Positions 34,009 to 46,135 of a stretch of 64,000 nt of DNA are shown here, in pieces. The stretch comes from Capillidium heterosporum. Its lineage: Eukaryota > Entomophthoromycota > Entomophthoromycetes > Entomophthorales > Capillidiaceae. A program made the translations under genes and the position numbers. The notes under the pieces are model-generated. The model saw nothing but the letters and a program-made list of their open reading frames with translations. It was not told where the DNA came from and ran no database searches. The stretch spans positions 1,364,001 through 1,428,000 of the forward strand of contig WBMQ01000004.1 of assembly GCA_016630905.1 (NCBI GenBank). Reading direction: 5' to 3'. How positions within the stretch are numbered: the first letter of the stretch is position 1; the number at the start of each line of letters is the position of its first letter.

Positions 34009-35112
34009 ATGCTGAGTTTCAAGAAGCTTTGTAGTTTACAGCTAGTATTACTATCTTTTTTCATCCTACTAGTTACGTGTGAAGATACCTGCAAAGTAAC
34101 CGACGGGGATAAACTATATGATTTAACGAAGCTCATAAAGAAGGATAGGTAAATTTGATTATTTATGGCTTTAAGTTAACTTTAAATTTAGTGATGACTA
34201 CAAACTCGAAATTAAGGCTGATAAAGAAAATGAGATTGCAGCAAAGACCTTTTATTTGAACGTGTGTCACGAACTCAACTACAAGAAGACCGAACTACCT
34301 GACCCTAGTGAAGTCTCAGCCTACTTTAAAGTCGACGGTAAGAAGGAAGTTTATTCAATTGGGTAAGGAAATTTTACTGCTAGTATTAATTTCAATATGT
34401 GTAAATAGTAAAATCAGCAAGAAGCCTTTCGTGAGAAATGGGAACCTTATTCTAGAGTATACCAAAGGAGATAATTGCCCCGACTCGTTAATTAGAAGGT
34501 CAACTGTCATCAACTTCATCTGTGACAAAGATGCCAAGGATGTAAACTTCATATTTGTATTTTGATATATAACGTCTACTCCTTAGAGCTCCCCAAGTTT
34601 AGTTGGAGAGTACAACGAATGTACCTACGTCTTCAACTGGAAGACTTCTGCCGCCTGTTCTACTGCAAAGCCCGAGGAGAAACCTAAGGAGCCAGTCAAA
34701 GACGTAAAGGAGGGTACCAAAAAAGAAACTAAAGAGACACCTCCTGCTGAGCATAATAATGAGGCCACACCCAATAAAGCTGAGGAAAGCAAGGGTGGGT
34801 TCTCCTTCATCACTTTCTTTACCATCGTTATATCGGTCTACCTGTTGGGAGGTATTCCTCTACAACCGGTTGGTCAAGGGAGCGCAAGGTTTAGAACAGC
34901 TTCCCCATTTCAAGTTCTGGTACGAAGTATTCGATTTTATCAAGGTATACTTCTAGTATTATATCCTTTAACCTTCTTTTTAGGATATGACGGTAATATT
35001 AGCAGTTAAAGTTTGGGATACCTTCCAAGGTTTAAGGAACCGAGCTGGTAGCTATCAGCGTGTACCTAGAGATAGTAATGCGCTCATCGACGATGATGGT
35101 GAAGAACTTTAG
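34009..35112 (+). CDS. cation-dependent mannose-6-phosphate receptor homologue (Mrl1-like), one +1 frame break
   Basis: Exons 34009-34148, 34192-34362, 34409-34541, 34587-34944 and 34984-35112 give about 309 residues. The ATG at 34009 opens a signal peptide (LVLLSFFILLVTC). The luminal domain has paired cysteines and the receptor hallmark RRSTVINFICD and ECTYVFNWKTSAAC. A Lys/Glu-rich stalk precedes a membrane helix (FITFFTIVISVYLLGG) and a cytoplasmic part with RLVKGAQGLEQLPHFKFW, which mirrors the animal receptor tail (FLY-RLV-GAKGMEQFPH-FW). The family sorts hydrolases between Golgi and endosome or vacuole. Between 34851 and 34860, inside the helix end, the frame moves by +1; deleting a single base there restores GGFLYNRLV. 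Confidence 0.85.
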
Positions 35113-36213
35113 AGGGCTTGCTTTGAAACTGTTCTTGAGTAACCATTGGATCTTCGCCTATTAAAACGATCTACCTTATTATGTGTTTATATTATGTATA
35201 CTATTGTTATTTTGAAAATATAAACTATAGATAACATACACTGTAAGGTGATTGTACTCAACTTTTTTACCTGTGATCACATTATATGGTAAAAAATTCA
35301 ATAAGCTTGATAAAAGCCAAATATATAAAATTCCTGTGGACCTTCATGCTGGGGAATACTGATTGAACATGATATGGTAAAACCCCTACCTTTAATATAT
35401 TAAACTTTTAAAGATATATTAGCTACATGGTTTTGTTTAGATATCCAAAAACTTATTTATAGTGACTCTGAGATCTATAGGAAAAGTGAGTTTTTCCGTT
35501 TGTCAAAGCTTAAGCCAGGTGTTTAGAATATAATACATTTATAATGAACGTTAATATAATTTAATCATGTGAATGTGCTTTTATATGAAAAATAGTAAAC
35601 TATAAACACATAAATTATGTTAGAACAATAGTACACAACCTTTTTCTCAAGCTTTTAAAACTGATGGCCACTGAGTTATAATGCTACTTTTTAGATACTT
35701 ATAGATTACTATTTCGACGAAAGTTAATATACTTTATTTCTACATCAAGGTAAATTCATTACAAATTTGAACATACAATCTTTTCTTTGCTGAGTAGATA
35801 TTTTATTTAGTTTTGTCATCAAAATCAATTTGCTATTCATTATCATATATACCTTTTTCATTAATGAAGAGTTGTACTGATTGACATTAAGGTTAACTGT
35901 ATATTCATTTAGGATCTATAATATTTAGGATAAAGGATCGATACTCTAATATACATGTAAATCGAAGTCGACCGATCATCCTGCCGACACATGCACTTAA
36001 TCCTCTCTACCTAAACAACTTGAAATTTGCATCGCTAATCACCTACCTTTCTAAACCTTGACCTCCATCGTACAGTACTTTTCTAACCCCTCATTGGAGC
36101 ATTAGAAAACCTTTAAATATAGCTTTAGTTCTAGTAATGAAGGTCACTGTATTAAAATTCAAACGGAGTTTAAATAAGAAGGTATATGAAAGTTAAAATA
36201 ATATTTATTATTA
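35113..36213. other. intergenic region
   Basis: No gene is seen. It contains at 35973-35989 a 17-base element (CGATCATCCTGCCGACA) also found 3' of receptor C. Confidence 0.45.
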
Positions 36214-37375
36214 TCACAAAAACTTGGCCAATTCGCCGTAGCTAGAGTCCTCCTTGGTGTCATTGGTAGTGGTGATGACAGTTGAGGTACCATCTTCATT
36301 GTAGATAACTTTGACATCCTGATCTTGGTTCTCCATCTCGATTGAGTCATTGTTCTGGGAATATACCTGCAACTCATCCTCAGTGCCTGGGTTTGACTTT
36401 GAAGACCTTTCACGAATGACGGCCCGGAGGGCGTTCTGAAAGGTAGGATCGAGGAGAAGAGCAATCAAATTGAAAAATCCAGCAGTCGTTAGCCCGACCA
36501 AAGACCAAGTAATCAGGCCAACGGTCATCACGTTCCCACCAGCGATTCTAACGAAGTATCGGGCATTGAAACCAGATAAACTTAGGAAGCAGAGAACCGG
36601 GTAGATCGAAATTCGCAATGCCAGCATCTTGAGTTGCTTCACCATGTCAGGTCTTGAGTTGCCACCGGTCATCGTATCGAAAACTGTGTTGTTTAACGAA
36701 GACATATTCTTCACTAGTTTGAACACGACCAATCCACTGACTAATAGACAGTATATAAAGGTAACTATGTTAATCCCGTTAGCATTTACAGCCAATACCG
36801 TGTCAGAATAAGGTAGTGAAGCAGTGATGAAGCAAAGGCCATCGGTGTTCTTGCCAAAGTAGCCGAATCCTGCAAAATAGTTAGTAGAGAAATATGATTT
36901 GATCAAAGCACCTAAAGGGATAAAGTTTGCGATAGCGGCCAAAAAGAGCGATCCTCCCCAGTACCCGATTTCCCATTTCCGGCTGGGCTGCAGGTTGTGC
37001 AGGAAGATCAGCTGTAGATTCAGAGCGATGCATATGTTTAAGAAGCAGTAGATCTGGTTGCCGAAGCTACGGTAGAAGCCAATGAAGGCGCAGAAGCTGG
37101 CAGTCGAATCTTTGATGTGATGGAAAAGACTGAAGAAATGAGTCAACATATCGAAAAACGAGATCCCGACCTGAAGCCTTAACGTGACCCGGTTGACAAG
37201 GTTAGGTTTCTTGTAAGCTAAAGAAAAGTCAGTATTGATAGCTTTGAAAGGGTATTTTCTTCATACCTACAAAGCTGAAAAGGAGTACAGCCGTTATACT
37301 GGCGATCATACTGATTATGTTGAAGCTGTTGGATATTTTGGGCACCACTTCGGTAAGATACTGCTTGACATCCAT
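36214..37375 (-). CDS. seven-helix receptor A (GPCR-like), receptor cluster
   Basis: Three exons (37267-37375, 36912-37217, 36214-36869) give 356 residues. About seven hydrophobic segments are present, from FNIISMIASITAVLLFSF to ITWSLVGLTTAGFFNLIALL. Conserved blocks shared with three neighbours include NRVTLRLQ after helix 1, HFFSLFHHIKDSTASF, YFGKN, RISIYPVLCFLSLSGFNAR and LDPTFQNAL after helix 7. The acidic Thr-rich cytoplasmic tail ends in ELAKFL. The fold resembles cAMP-receptor or rhodopsin-like fungal receptors; ligand and G-protein coupling are unknown. The second intron (36870-36911, 42 nt, branch-like TACTAAC) has no stop and keeps the frame, so it reads as coding if not removed; position and phase match the introns of the paralogues. 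Confidence 0.85.
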
Positions 37376-39002
37376 CTTTTTCGATTATACTTTAGGTGAA
37401 GTTGAGTTACAAAAGCATTTTGAATGCACTCCACTACAGGTATTTATACCTCATTTCGAGTATGCTGTCTGTCTGGGAATAAAAAATCGGGTTTAAGCCT
37501 GGTTTTCACTTGTTATAATCCACCAAAATTTGTCTATGAACAATTTGAAACCTATTTAAATTTTGCAAGAGTCCTTGACACCAACTTTATTCTCTTGCTG
37601 TATCTTTCCATAGCTTCTTATATCATACAAAGTCAGGTGAGGTTAGCCTACTGTAATTGAAGATCCAAAGTCGCACGAGTTAAAAAGGTTATATTTTAAA
37701 TTACCATTGACATAGCTGCCTTTTAAAGCGCTCAAAGTACATGTACCTATTAATTTGATATCAAATTCTGTAGTATCGGAACCCCTTAGTAGTCCGATTA
37801 TTCAATTGTATAGTAAGCAGCATATCCTTTCCTTTATCAAAATTCGTTGACTATAGATTTTTAAACTTATAAATTTGATTCTCTTAAAAACTTTAGTTGG
37901 CGGCTGTTATACATTTTCTCAGCCATTATTATAGCATCATATTAAAAGGTTTACAGGATGGTATGCGTTAATCTTAGCTATAGTAGCATGTTATTAGTAT
38001 GGATGTTTAGTATCTAAAATCAACATATGGAGTATATGGTATTTTATATTTTATTAAACTAATAACAGATGTTTAAAAAATCTAATCGTATATCCAAAAT
38101 ATAGCTTACATTTTTGAATAAGTGAGCTGCTTGGATTGTTGTGAATTTTCAAGTTAATAGATACTACTTTTATCGGTACTTTATCAGAAGTTTGCTATGT
38201 TTGATCAATTACAATAACATCCATATACTTTATAACATCAGCTATAGAGGTTTTTCCTTCCTATTATTCAAACCAACAATTAAAAACCTATAGGTACTCC
38301 TTTCAATTTTTGGTCTAAAAATAAACCAATTCCCCCATTTGGAAATAGTATAAGTAAAAAGCATATTTATACTTCAAATACAGAAAATGAAATATAAAGT
38401 AAACGTAGGTACAATATAAATTGTACATTTGAGTTTGGACAATAGCGATGAGTACACCTTTAGAGTGACCAGGTATATTGAAAAGAGTGCATGCAAGTTT
38501 ATTGCAACCATTTGTAAATATGGAAATAACTAAAGTAGCCGATAATTCTATGTATATGGAACCAAAAAAACTTTAAACAATAGAAATAGAGACACTGCTT
38601 TGTTTTTAACAAATGAAGACAAGTAAAAAGTATACAACCAGAAGTTTCGGTTACAGAAACAGCTTATGAACTCCGTCTATACTATATGCACCTTACAAAA
38701 ATGTATTCTTTTTGAAAAGCAGGTATAGGACTTTCAACCTTCATCCGCCCCGACATTATAAAATACAATAATAATACTAAACTGGGAAGTCAATATGAAT
38801 AGGTAACGCTATGCTCAATGGTATCAGGAGGCTTATTCAAAGTTTAGTTTAGTTTACACTTGCTTTCAGATAATTAAAACTTTTAGAGTATATGTTTCAG
38901 TTGGTAATCTATAAATATCTTCAGCAATATATATATATTCATTCACATTTCTTTGAAACATGTCTTTTTACTAATTTTTAATTTTTTGATAAGGTTGGAA
39001 CT
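37376..39002. other. intergenic region between divergent receptor genes A and B
   Basis: No receptor fragment or other gene is recognised in these 1.6 kb. A TATATATATA run lies near 38928-38938, 65 bases before receptor B. Confidence 0.45.
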
Positions 39003-40201
39003 ATGGATGTAAAAACCTATCTTAGAGATGTTGTCCCTCACATATCCAACACACTAAACATAATTAGTTTAACTGCTTCAGCAACCGTCCTTTTAATAGC
39101 CTCCATTCTAAGTAAATTACACTCACCATATAAAGAAGCTAACCTTACTTCCTCATAATTTAGGGATTTACAAGCCAAACCTGATGAACCGGGTTTCTTT
39201 ACGTCTCCAGATCGGAATCTCGTTCTTCGACATGTTAACCCATTTCTTTAGTCTCTTTCCACCATATCAAGGATTCTACCGCTTCTTTCTGCTCGTTCAT
39301 TGGTTTTTATCGCAGCTTTGGAGGCCAGCTCTACTGCCTGTTGAACATCATGGTGGCCCTGAACTTGCAGCTCGTATTCCTCCATTCACTACAGCCTAAG
39401 CCTAGCTGGGAAATAGGCTACTGGGTAGCTGCGTTGGGAATCAGTCTTGTAGCCAACATCCCGCCTTATGGTAAAACATGCTGCTTTTTGAGGATTTGCT
39501 AATTACCTTTTATAGCCCTAGACTACTTTGGCAAGAACAGTGATGGGCTGTGCTTCTTCAATGTTGAAAAACCTTTGTCCAGTATCGTTCTGATCATCAA
39601 CATCAATGGGACGATGATATTTACTTGCATATACTGCCTAACTGTTTCCGTCTGTGTCTGTTTTAAGCTCCTGAAGGACGTAGCCGTTTTAAATTCTATG
39701 ATATCCAGTACCTCCTTGAACAACACCAACTTCCGACCCAAACTTATCTCTCACCTCAAAAAATTGATTTTCCGTGTTTCTTTGTATCCCATCGTATGTT
39801 TTATGGGCCTTTCTGGTTATATAACGAGATTTTTGGTCGGGAAAGCTGGTGGAAATATTATGACCGTTGGTTTAATAACTTGGTCATTGCTTGGCCTTAC
39901 CACCACCGGATTCTTCAATTTGATCGCCTTCTGCCTTGACCCCACCCTGCACAACGCCTTTATGGATTTGATTCAAGATATCAAACACAAGTACCGTACC
40001 CGATCTCATAAAAACAGGAACCCAGTTGAGATCTTCAGTTCTACAAGTACCGACACTCCTCAATCTGAGATTGAACTGAATAAGGTCTACAAGGAGTTCG
40101 ATGAAGAAAAAACCGAAACTACAACCACCGAGAACTTCATCTATGAGGGTATGAACCAGGAGGATACTAAAACCATAAATGACTTTACTAAGTTCCTTTA
40201 G
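39003..40201 (+). CDS. seven-helix receptor B, one +1 frame break
   Basis: Exons 39003-39111, 39164-39470 and 39516-40201 encode about 366 residues. It is the closest relative of receptor D: exon 1 is 109 nt and exon 3 is 686 nt in both. Exon 2 is 307 nt instead of the 306 nt seen in A, C and D, which pinpoints a one-base excess. Alignment with D places it at 39255-39262, where B has CTTTCCACC and D has CTTTCACC. After the extra base the +1 frame gives HHIKDSTASFCSFIGFYRSF, as in D. The tail has TPQSEIELN and ends in DFTKFL. Without frameshifting or correction the protein stops within the second helix region. Confidence 0.82.
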
Positions 40202-40674
40202 CCAATATCTCGCCGATTTCAAATCTCTACTTTGCTAATAAAGCTTTAATTGATTTGAAAGCATATAAACTATATAATTGAAAGACGATATGTTGAAGTT
40301 TAAAGTAAAATAAGGATATGTATATCAATAGAAATCAATATATACTTGAAAATGGTCTATACCAATGTTTGCCTAAGTCAATGCTGTTCAACCTTCTGCA
40401 TTAATAGTCATTTGCATAAGAAGCTTTAAACTTGGTATATCTTGAAGAGTTTTTAAATTCAGTAACACACCTACAGTACTGAGTGCCACTTATCAATACC
40501 CAAATATATCGGTCATCTTGCCGACATTGAAAACTATATACCTTTATTATACAAGTTCATACTTTATAAAAGTATTGAAAAGGCTTCAAAATAAAACAAT
40601 CCCATTATTAAAAACCATCGTATTGATTAAATAATATTCAAAATATTTAAGGTCTAAAGTATTATTTAATAAAG
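40202..40674. other. 3' flanks of convergent receptor genes B and C
   Basis: AATAAA at 40237-40242 sits in a block (GCTAATAAAG-TTTAATTGATTT) matched downstream of receptor D. At 40510-40526 lies CGGTCATCTTGCCGACA, the partner of the element 3' of receptor A. Confidence 0.5.
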
Positions 40675-41840
40675 TTACAAAAACTTGACCAGCTCGTCGT
40701 AACTAGGATCATCCTGATGATTGTCGCTGGTGGTTGTAATGACAGTCGAAGAGCCATCCTCATTGTAGATGATCTTGACGTCCTGGTCCGAGTTCTTCAT
40801 CTCAATAGATTCAGGACGCTGGGACAGGTCCTGGATGTGCTCCACCCGAATATTGGCGTTAGACTTGTAGAATTTCTCCCTGATGACAACTCTAAGGGCG
40901 TTCTGGAAAGTAGGATCAAGTAAGAAGGCGATCAAATTGAAGAACCCAGCTGTAGTTAATCCAACGAGAGACCAAGTGATCAACCCGATGGTAACTGGGT
41001 TCCCACCGGCCACTGTAACGAAGAAACGAGCATTGAAGCCAGAAAGACTTAGGAAGCAAAGAACCGGGTAGATAGAGATACGCATCGCCAGCATCTTGAT
41101 CTGTTTGGCTAGTTCAGGTCTCGAGCTACCATTGGTTGTAGTGCCAGAGGCTATGCTATTGAGGGACGACAAGTTCCTCATCAGCTTGAACACGACCAAT
41201 ACGCTTACTAATAAGCAGTATAGGAAAGTGACAATGGAAACTACGTTGATGTTTACTGCCAGCACGGTGTCGGAATAAGGTAGCGAAGCAGTAATGAAGC
41301 AAAGTCCGTCACGATTTTTGCCAAAGTAACCGAAACCTATCGAAACGTTAGTTGGGAACTAATATTTGATCAAAGTACCTAAAGGAATCAAGTTTGAAAT
41401 GGCAACTAAGAAGAGCGATCCTCCCCAGTACCCGATTTCCCATTTCCGGCTGGGCTGCAGGTTGTGCAAGAAAATCAACTGTAGGTTCAGAGCGATACAT
41501 ATGTTCAAGAAGCAGTACATTTGATTGCCAAAACTGCGGTAGAAGCCGATGAAGGTACAGAAACTTTGAGTAGTGTCCTTCAAGTGGTGGAATAAGCTGA
41601 AGAAGTGGGTTAACAGGTCGAAGAGTGATATACCGAGCTGCAACCTCAAAGTGACTCGGTTTACTAAGTTGGGCTTCAAGTAAGCTTGGTGGAAGTTAGA
41701 ATCAAATCTACACAAATAAAATATTATTTACCTACGATCGAGAACAGGACAACAGCGATGAGACCCGATATCATGCTAAGGATGTTAAGGCCGGTCGACA
41801 GCTGGGGGGCCAAGACGCCCAGGAACTCTTTGATGTCCAT
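40675..41840 (-). CDS. seven-helix receptor C
   Basis: Three exons (41732-41840, 41379-41684, 40675-41336) give 358 residues, closest to receptor A. Exon 1 (109 nt) and exon 2 (306 nt) have exactly the sizes of A and D. The second intron (41337-41378, 42 nt) contains the in-frame TAG at 41359-41361, so an unspliced reading looks truncated; splicing it gives IPLGFGYFGKN, parallel to A. Conserved features are NRVTLRLQ, SFCTFIGFYRSFGNQ, YPVLCFLSLSGFNARFF and LDPTFQNAL. The tail NEDGSSTVITTT is shared with A and the C-terminus is ELVKFL. Confidence 0.85.
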
Positions 41841-44019
41841 CTTTGAAATAAGTTGGTTTTAAGCGTGATTCAATAGTTTTGTCGATAGCTGACTGCCTAG
41901 GTACTTTTATAGTGCATTTTGAATGGTAAAGTAAAAGTTGGAATAAACAAGTTCGAATTGAGCTTGGAACTGTAGACACAACTCTTTCAAACCTAATTTG
42001 TTCCTTATAAAAAAGTAACGAAAGCATCTCCAACTTGTAAATATGTTATTCATGGTTTCAAATAACTTGCATCCTCAAACTTCCGCATCTCAAAATCGAA
42101 CTAAAATAACCAGTTATTCGTCAGGGGATCTAAACATGAACTAAAAGTTTGTTGGTCAAGTGTTCATTTCGAAACGAACGACAAGAGTGTATGATAGCAT
42201 ATTCAGTGGAGGCATATGGATTTCTACCACTCATTTATATTATAAATCTAAGGACAGGTAACTTTGTAAGCGGATAGATCTTTGCCTCTTTAAGTTTGGC
42301 TTTCTACATTTTGAACGAGTCAGTTCAGCTACCTTTCGCTATTTCAAATTATAGCTTGTTACCAGCAAGCATACCTTGTCCATTACTACTAACTTTGAGG
42401 TAAAGAATATCGGTAATCAGGCGTGTGGTTGTGGATATGCGGAAATCAAATGCCAAAGTGCTACTGCTGGTAAAACTTCAAGGGAACTTGGTCAAATAGG
42501 ATAAAGCTTTGGATAAACGTTATTCCGTATGCATAGTCGTACATATATATTGAAATTTGCAATGGGAACTACTTTAACTTCGAAGACCCTGCTATGTAAA
42601 TAGATGCCAATTCAATTCTAACGAGTAAGAATTTATAGATCTTTAATTTAATCATCATTCTAAAATAGCATTTGTTAAAAGTTCTTCAAGAAACTACTAT
42701 AGTTATGTTAGCATGTTTGCGCTAAGTATATGTTAACTACCATGCACATCTCGCTAAATAAGACACCAATACTCTGGTTACCTTTGGAAACAACTCGCTT
42801 TTAGTTGAATGGCACCTTGTTTTCTATTTTACAGTAACCGGCTTTTCACGTAAACTTTTAGGAGTATTAATTATATTATCCTTATTTGGAAATGGGGATT
42901 CCGTCCTAAAAACTGTGCTACTCAAAGTATTTGATTTGTCAATATTAGCAAACTTGAAAGCTTACTAAAATGCACCACCTTAGGAATTAGTTCAGCTGCA
43001 TTCAACTTATTTTGCCGAGTTCAAATTCAAATTCAAACCAATGGTTGTGCTCCAATTCTTTCATTTGAAATCGAATAATAAAACTAAAGCAATTTCCGAT
43101 GGATCCTTATCTACAGTAGATGGTTTCTTGTTAGTAGTTCCCAAGCTACAATTTCGTCCGGGAACCGTCCGTTATCATAGCATTACAATCTATTGCAAAA
43201 GACCATTAGTTGTGGAAATGGAAAAGTGCTAATTGCTGACCTTCTAAACTCGGTATAACGGAAACCTTTAATCCAATGGATTTGTACTTTCGGAATGAAA
43301 AGGCGGCATTCAGACATGTATAGTAGTCTAATAATGTATTTTAATTGAGAATCCTCTAAAATGCTTCCAAGTTATTCGAGTAAAGTGCTCAATGTATTAT
43401 GGGTTTGTCTATACTGGTAAAGAACATTTGGTAGTAGGGATTTCTAATCTATTTTTCAGTCTTTTTCCCATCGCAATATTTTAAAAGTAGCTATTTATGT
43501 ACTTGTATCTGCTATATGTAAAGTTTCAAACAAACAGAGCACTAATCTACGTTCCTTTAGCCTATTTTTACAGTCAAGTAGTGCTATTAGCTTTTTATCC
43601 CTAATCAATAAAAGTACTCAGTTGAATCGGGTTGAAATATATCTTTTTGTAAGCAACACCCACCTCAAATTTACATAACCTTCGCATATTACTTAAAAAG
43701 CCTTATCCCATTAAACACTATCTTACAATCATATGCAAAGTTTCTTTATAAAATTAGCGACTCAGGTCAGGTGGTGATCTTCTATTTGTGTACTTGCTAA
43801 AGCTGGTTTAACATATGCTTAAAAATACAACTGAAAGTTGGCCTGATTTACTGGAAGAAGGAGAAAGGGATACTTTATTATTTTAGTAAAAATACTCTAA
43901 ACTTTCGACCTACACTTTTCCAAAATGCAACTATAAATACATGCTATACTATTCCATTATCTAAATATTTCTCTCCAAACTCCAACCTAAAAACCACTTC
44001 TAAACCTAAAGCTAGCGCT
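41841..44019. other. long intergenic region between divergent receptor genes C and D
   Basis: About 2.2 kb without a supported gene. A short open frame near 43041-43232 has no family features. Confidence 0.4.
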
Positions 44020-45206
44020 ATGGAGTTGAAAACCTTTCTTATTGATGTCGCTCCATATCTATCGAACTCACTGAACATCTTAAGTTTAGTAACTTCGGCC
44101 TTTGTTCTTATTATCGCTTTAGTTTTGAGTAAGCTACAATTTTTACCAGTAAGCCAACTAACTTTGAATAGAAATATGCAAGCCTAACTTGATGAACCGG
44201 GTAACTTTGCGCCTGCAGATTGGGATCTCATTCTTCGACATGTTAACCCATTTTTTCAGTCTCTTTCACCACATCAAGGATTCCACCGCTTCTTTTTGCT
44301 CGTTCATCGGTTTCTACAGAAGCTTTGGGAATCAGATCTACTGCTTTTTGAACATCATGGTAGCTTTGAATCTTCAACTCGTCTTCCTGCACTCGTTACA
44401 GCCTAGAACTAGCTGGGAAATTTGCTACTGGGCATTCGCCTTAGGTTTAAGCCTCATCGCCAACATCCCGCCCTATGGTAAGCTATATTGTCTCTTTAAA
44501 AGCCCTAACAATACTATTAGCTTTAGATTACTTTGGTAAAAATGCCGACAAGCTGTGCTTCTTTAACGCCGAGAAACCTCTATCCAATCTCATAATGTTG
44601 ATTAATATCAACGGAACTATGATTGTCACATGTCTTTACTGTCTAACCGTATCCGTGTTCGTTGTTCTAAAGCTCCTCAGAGATGTCACTGTCTTGAACC
44701 AAATGAAATCTAGCGCCTCCTTAAACGGCGCCAACTTCCGACCCAAGCTCATCCACCACCTCAAAAAGTTAATCTTTCGAATCTCCTTGTACCCCATCGT
44801 CTGTTTTCTGTGTCTGTCTGGCTTCATAACTAGATACCTAGTTGGAGTAGCTGGTGGAAATGTCAATACCATCGGATTCATTACCTGGTCCATGTTCGGC
44901 CTCACTACCACAGGATTCTTCAACGCCATAGCTTTTTGCCTGGACCCCACCTTACATAATGCAATGATCGATTTACTCCAGGATCTGAAACACAAGTACA
45001 AGACTAGGACCTACCGTAGCAGCAACCCAACCGGAAACTTAGGCTCCATGAACTCGACTACCCCTCAATCTGAGATTGAGTTGAACAATGTCTACGACAA
45101 CTTTAACGATGATAAAACTGAGACTGGAACTACCGATAATTCTATCTATGAAGGTATGAACCATGAAGACACCAAAGCTGTCGACGATTTCACCAAGTTT
45201 TTATAA
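44020..45206 (+). CDS. seven-helix receptor D
   Basis: Three exons (44020-44128, 44172-44477, 44521-45206) joined over two 43-nt introns give 366 residues. It is the cleanest member of the cluster: both introns are phase 1, at the same places as in A, B and C. Helix segments include LNILSLVTSAFVLIIALVL and GFITWSMFGLTTTGFFNAI. Shared blocks are NRVTLRLQIGISFFDMLTHF, YFGKNADKLCFFN, HHLKKLIFRISLYPIVCFL and LDPTLHNAM. The tail contains TPQSEIELNNVY and IYEGMNHEDTK and ends in DFTKFL. Ligand unknown. The strong identity to B in the 3' flank supports a recent duplication. Confidence 0.87.
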
Positions 45207-45681
45207 TCATCACTCACCGAAATACCTAAAAGTATTATACTTCGCTAATAAATTTTTAATTGATTTAAAAATATTTTTAAGCATATATTTATAGCTTTAT
45301 AACAAGCCGGGTTTTATTAACACGTTTATAATATAAAGTTCACCTAACAATAATATACGATCTTACGTTCAAAACGTAGAAGCAACTGATAAATTTTCAA
45401 ATAACAAACAATAAAGTTTATATAATCAAGTAAAGCTAATAATAATAGCTATATTATAGTACTCAAACAATACCTAGTAGCACCATATCACTGATGGCAC
45501 TTTAAACCCAAAATCGAAATAATGGATTTAAAACAGCATAAGCAAATATACAAATCTTCAAGATTCACAAGGTTCATAATATCTTCAATTTGAACTACAC
45601 AAAGAGTGTAAAAGGAGCTAAATAAACGTACCAGCCCTCAACAGTTTCCAAAAAACTTAGGACTAATAAAAAACTAGTCTT
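45207..45681. other. intergenic region
   Basis: It begins with the AATAAA (45247-45252) block shared with receptor B and otherwise is plain AT-rich sequence up to tRNA-Gln. Confidence 0.4.
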
Positions 45682-45755
45682 AGCTCCCGCCGAGAATCGA
45701 ACTCGGATTACAGGATTCAAAGTCCTGGGTGATAACCGATTACACCACGGGAGCC
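45682..45755 (-). tRNA. tRNA-Gln (anticodon TTG)
   Basis: The minus strand folds as a full cloverleaf. The acceptor pairs GGCTCCC with GGGAGCT. The anticodon stem CAGGA/TCCTG encloses CTTTGAA, giving anticodon TTG. The T-loop is TTCGATT. No intron is present. Confidence 0.93.
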
Positions 45756-46135
45756 ATATCCCGTTATATAAAACCATTTAAAATAGTATATAAATGTTAT
45801 GTAAATTTTACAATATTTTGCAATGTATTTTGAAAGATCTTAGTCGCTAAGTAAAGTGAGTTTTTAAGTCTATTCTATATACCTTTAACCTATAATGATA
45901 AAGCTATTCTAGCTTGTAGTAAAGTATATTATAGTTTCTTGGCGAAAGGTTTGCTTCCAAATCCCTTTCTTTATTAGCTACTTTGTTAAAGCTTCTACCA
46001 ATCGATACTTATTCACCAAGCTATATTAGGAAAGGTGATTGAGTGTTTAGCTTAGTATAACCAAGCTTTTCCAACTGAACAAGTTTGAAAAATCTGGGCT
46101 AAGGCGTTTCAAGCTACTTTAATAGTTTCTAATAG
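45756..46135. other. intergenic region
   Basis: Spacer between tRNA-Gln and the G-patch gene; nothing else recognised. Confidence 0.4.

Noticed and set aside
37424-37660. 78-codon open frame between receptors A and B
   Set aside because: No receptor-like motif, signal peptide or codon pattern; it looks like chance opening in AT-rich DNA.
41359-41361. In-frame TAG in receptor C taken as a nonsense mutation
   Set aside because: It lies inside a 42-nt GT-AG intron at the same place and phase as in receptors A, B and D; splicing removes it and leaves exon 2 at 306 nt.
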